Assembly (NCBI RefSeq): GCF_007004545.3
Contig: NZ_CP045503.2
Span: forward strand, 5,644,501 to 5,708,500
Length of the DNA stretch: 64,000 bases
Origin: Shewanella eurypsychrophilus
Lineage (GTDB): Bacteria; Pseudomonadota; Gammaproteobacteria; Enterobacterales; Shewanellaceae
Direction of reading: 5' to 3'
The notes under the pieces were generated by a model, which saw nothing but the letters and a program-made list of their open reading frames with translations, had not been told where the DNA came from and searched no databases. Positions 63,116 to 64,000 of this stretch are shown here, in pieces. The position numbers were made by a program, and so were the translations under genes. Every line of letters begins with the position of its first letter. Within the stretch, counting starts at the first letter, position 1.

Positions 63116-63313
63116 TTAGCTACGCAAGCTATTGTAATAACTGCGAATATGTGCAGTCTCATGGTAGCCATCAGCACTTTTAGTGCTTACAGTGCTCTCT
63201 GTTGCTTGAGCTGCGCTGATACCAGTAGCGGCAAGTGCGGCTGTCGCCGTGCCACCAATAGTCAGTGCTTTCAGCAAAGATCTGCGATTCAGATCAGGCT
63301 GTTGCTTCTTCAT
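63116..63313 (-). CDS. Formate dehydrogenase-associated TAT-target protein
   Basis: A 65-residue protein with a twin-arginine motif (NRRSLLKAL) and a hydrophobic stretch. Small proteins of this kind commonly lie directly upstream of fdh structural genes in Shewanella and other proteobacteria and are thought to be TAT-exported accessory factors; the exact role is not known. It is the first gene of the operon, 17 bases before fdhA. Confidence 0.85.
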   Translation of the reverse strand: MKKQQPDLNRRSLLKALTIGGTATAALAATGISAAQATESTVSTKSADGYHETAHIRSYYNSLRS

Positions 63314-63706
63314 TCTTACTCCTAGAAAGGAATCGTTAAATAATATGAATGATTCAAAATCAAAATTAGAATCAAAACCGCAATTAACTAGTCGTTAACA
63401 TTTGATGCGGAATCGAACAAAAATATTTCTATCTTAAAACATCCAGTAAATAGCCCCGGCAATATAGGCAAAGCAGAGACAGAAAAGATTGATCTAAGTC
63501 GATGTAGCACAGTTGAAAATCAGTGTTAATCGACAAATTGTTAAGCCTGTCAAACTTATTAAAACTCTGTGAACTCATTTTCATGCTGAATTTAGCTAAA
63601 AACCAACATAAAAATGTAACGAGTTTGTATCAGCTAACGTGTTGAAACCGTGTGCCTTTTGATAATAGTTATCAATTGCCAAAAGGCTAATAAATGGATG
63701 ATTGAA
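63314..63706. other. Promoter region of the fdh operon
   Basis: A nearly 400-base AT-rich spacer upstream of the leftward fdh operon, with no supported gene. No regulator site was assigned with confidence. Confidence 0.5.
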
Positions 63707-63860
63707 GTGCGAGGTGCGAGGTGCGAGGTGCGAGGTGCGAGGTGCGAGGTGCGAGGTGCGAGGTGCGAGGTGCGAGGTGCGAGGTGCGAGGTGCGAGGTG
63801 CGAGGTGCGAGGTGCGAGGTGCGAGGTGCGAGGTGCGAGGTGCGAGGTGCGAGGTGCGAG
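63707..63860. repeat. Heptamer tandem array, 22 perfect copies of GTGCGAG
   Basis: Exactly 154 bases of GTGCGAG repeated 22 times with no variation. Read as CGAGGTG it belongs to the same heptamer family as the CTAGGTG, CTAGGCT and CTAGGTT arrays. It lies between the fdh promoter region and a terminator. Because seven is not a multiple of three, every frame is open and repeats a 7-residue peptide; these frames are not genes. Confidence 0.97.
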
Positions 63861-63903
63861 GCAATGATTGAGCCAAGAGAAGATCGAAAGCAAGTAAATA
63901 AAA

Positions 63904-63944
63904 TAAAAAAGCCTCAGTGAACTTAATCGACTGAGGCAGTTTTT
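63904..63944. terminator. Bidirectional terminator near the right edge
   Basis: GCCTCAGT and ACTGAGGC form an 8-bp stem with an 11-base loop, preceded by an A run and followed by TTTTT. It probably ends the leftward gene whose stop lies at 63986. Confidence 0.85.
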
Positions 63945-63950
63945 GTGATC

Positions 63951-63976
63951 CTAGGAACTAGAGCCTAGTACCCAGA
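63951..63976. repeat. CTAG repeat, degenerate hairpin
   Basis: CTAGGAACTAG at 63951-63961 matches the arm found at 53552 and 23261. The following AGCCTAGTA is an imperfect complement. It lies about 10 bases beyond the stop codon of the partial gene at the edge. Confidence 0.7.
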
Positions 63977-63985
63977 GACTTAGAG

Positions 63986-64000
63986 CTAATCTTTATACTC
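63986..64000 (-). CDS. Probable 3' end of a second fdhC gene
   Basis: Fifteen bases remain: on the minus strand they read E-Y-K-D and a TAG stop. The fdhC at 58473 ends K-Y-K-E and stop, and the surrounding bases also resemble each other. Tandem fdhABC operons are known in Shewanella, so this is probably the tail of a neighbouring copy. The fragment is too short to be certain. Confidence 0.45.
   Translation of the reverse strand, partial: EYKD

Noticed and set aside
63634..63920. Four overlapping open frames with a repeated 7-residue peptide
   Set aside because: They are translations of the GTGCGAG array; a 7-base repeat without stops is open in all frames. No ribosome site or family supports them.

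Overview
The window reads as chromosomal DNA of a marine gammaproteobacterium, most likely Shewanella. This is inferred from recognisable gene neighbourhoods (hslO-pckA, moaABCDE-modABC, a formate dehydrogenase cluster with its TAT-target protein beside a HemN-like gene), from protein families common in that genus (DUF2986, DUF2057, DUF4870), and from moderate GC content. No database search was run. No rRNA, tRNA, prophage or CRISPR was seen.

Layout. 1-12 kb: end of hslO, pckA, then mostly single genes (HEPN-like orphan, M14 carboxypeptidase, periplasmic binding protein, methyltransferase, repeat lipoprotein, PAP2 phosphatase, GIY-YIG protein, oligopeptidase B-like S9 peptidase). 12-22 kb: FMN riboswitch with ribB, a NIT-HAMP-PAS-GGDEF-EAL protein, ferritin, and an RND pump with its adaptor. 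22-23.3 kb: an apparently intact 1251-bp IS3-family element. 23.5-29 kb: moeA, moeB, a DUF2057 protein, a five-module DUF333 lipoprotein and an APH-type kinase. 28.7-31.8 kb: a five-gene bufferin-type operon (DUF2282 precursor, MNIO enzyme, DUF2063 partner, ECF sigma factor, membrane anti-sigma-like protein). 31.9-40.5 kb: gltS, DUF2986 protein, TonB receptor, a 54-aa YqaE/Pmp3 protein, pseudouridine synthase, and a two-component system with PepSY and YgiW-like proteins. 40.5-46.3 kb: moaABCDE-modABC reading leftward behind a probable Moco riboswitch. 46.5-58.2 kb: ETF-ubiquinone oxidoreductase, chemoreceptor, MOSC protein, diguanylate cyclase, PfkB kinase, two acetyltransferases, an ABM-domain protein and a HemN-like radical SAM protein. 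58.4-64 kb: an fdh operon, and at the right edge what looks like the tail of a second fdhC.

Molybdenum links several regions: uptake (modABC), cofactor synthesis (moaABCDE, moeAB), a MOSC protein, and a molybdenum enzyme (formate dehydrogenase).

The least explained structure is a family of CTAG-rich heptamer repeats and hairpins. Tandem arrays with units CTAGGTG, CTAGGCT, CTAGGTT and CGAGGTG occur between genes, together with 11-13-bp-arm hairpins built from CTAGGAACTAG. Nearly all lie within about 30 bp after a stop codon. In two cases the gene's TAG stop codon is itself part of the repeat. The intact IS3 element sits in the loop of one such hairpin with a GGTC duplication, and a second, solo end of the same IS lies 8 bp from another array.
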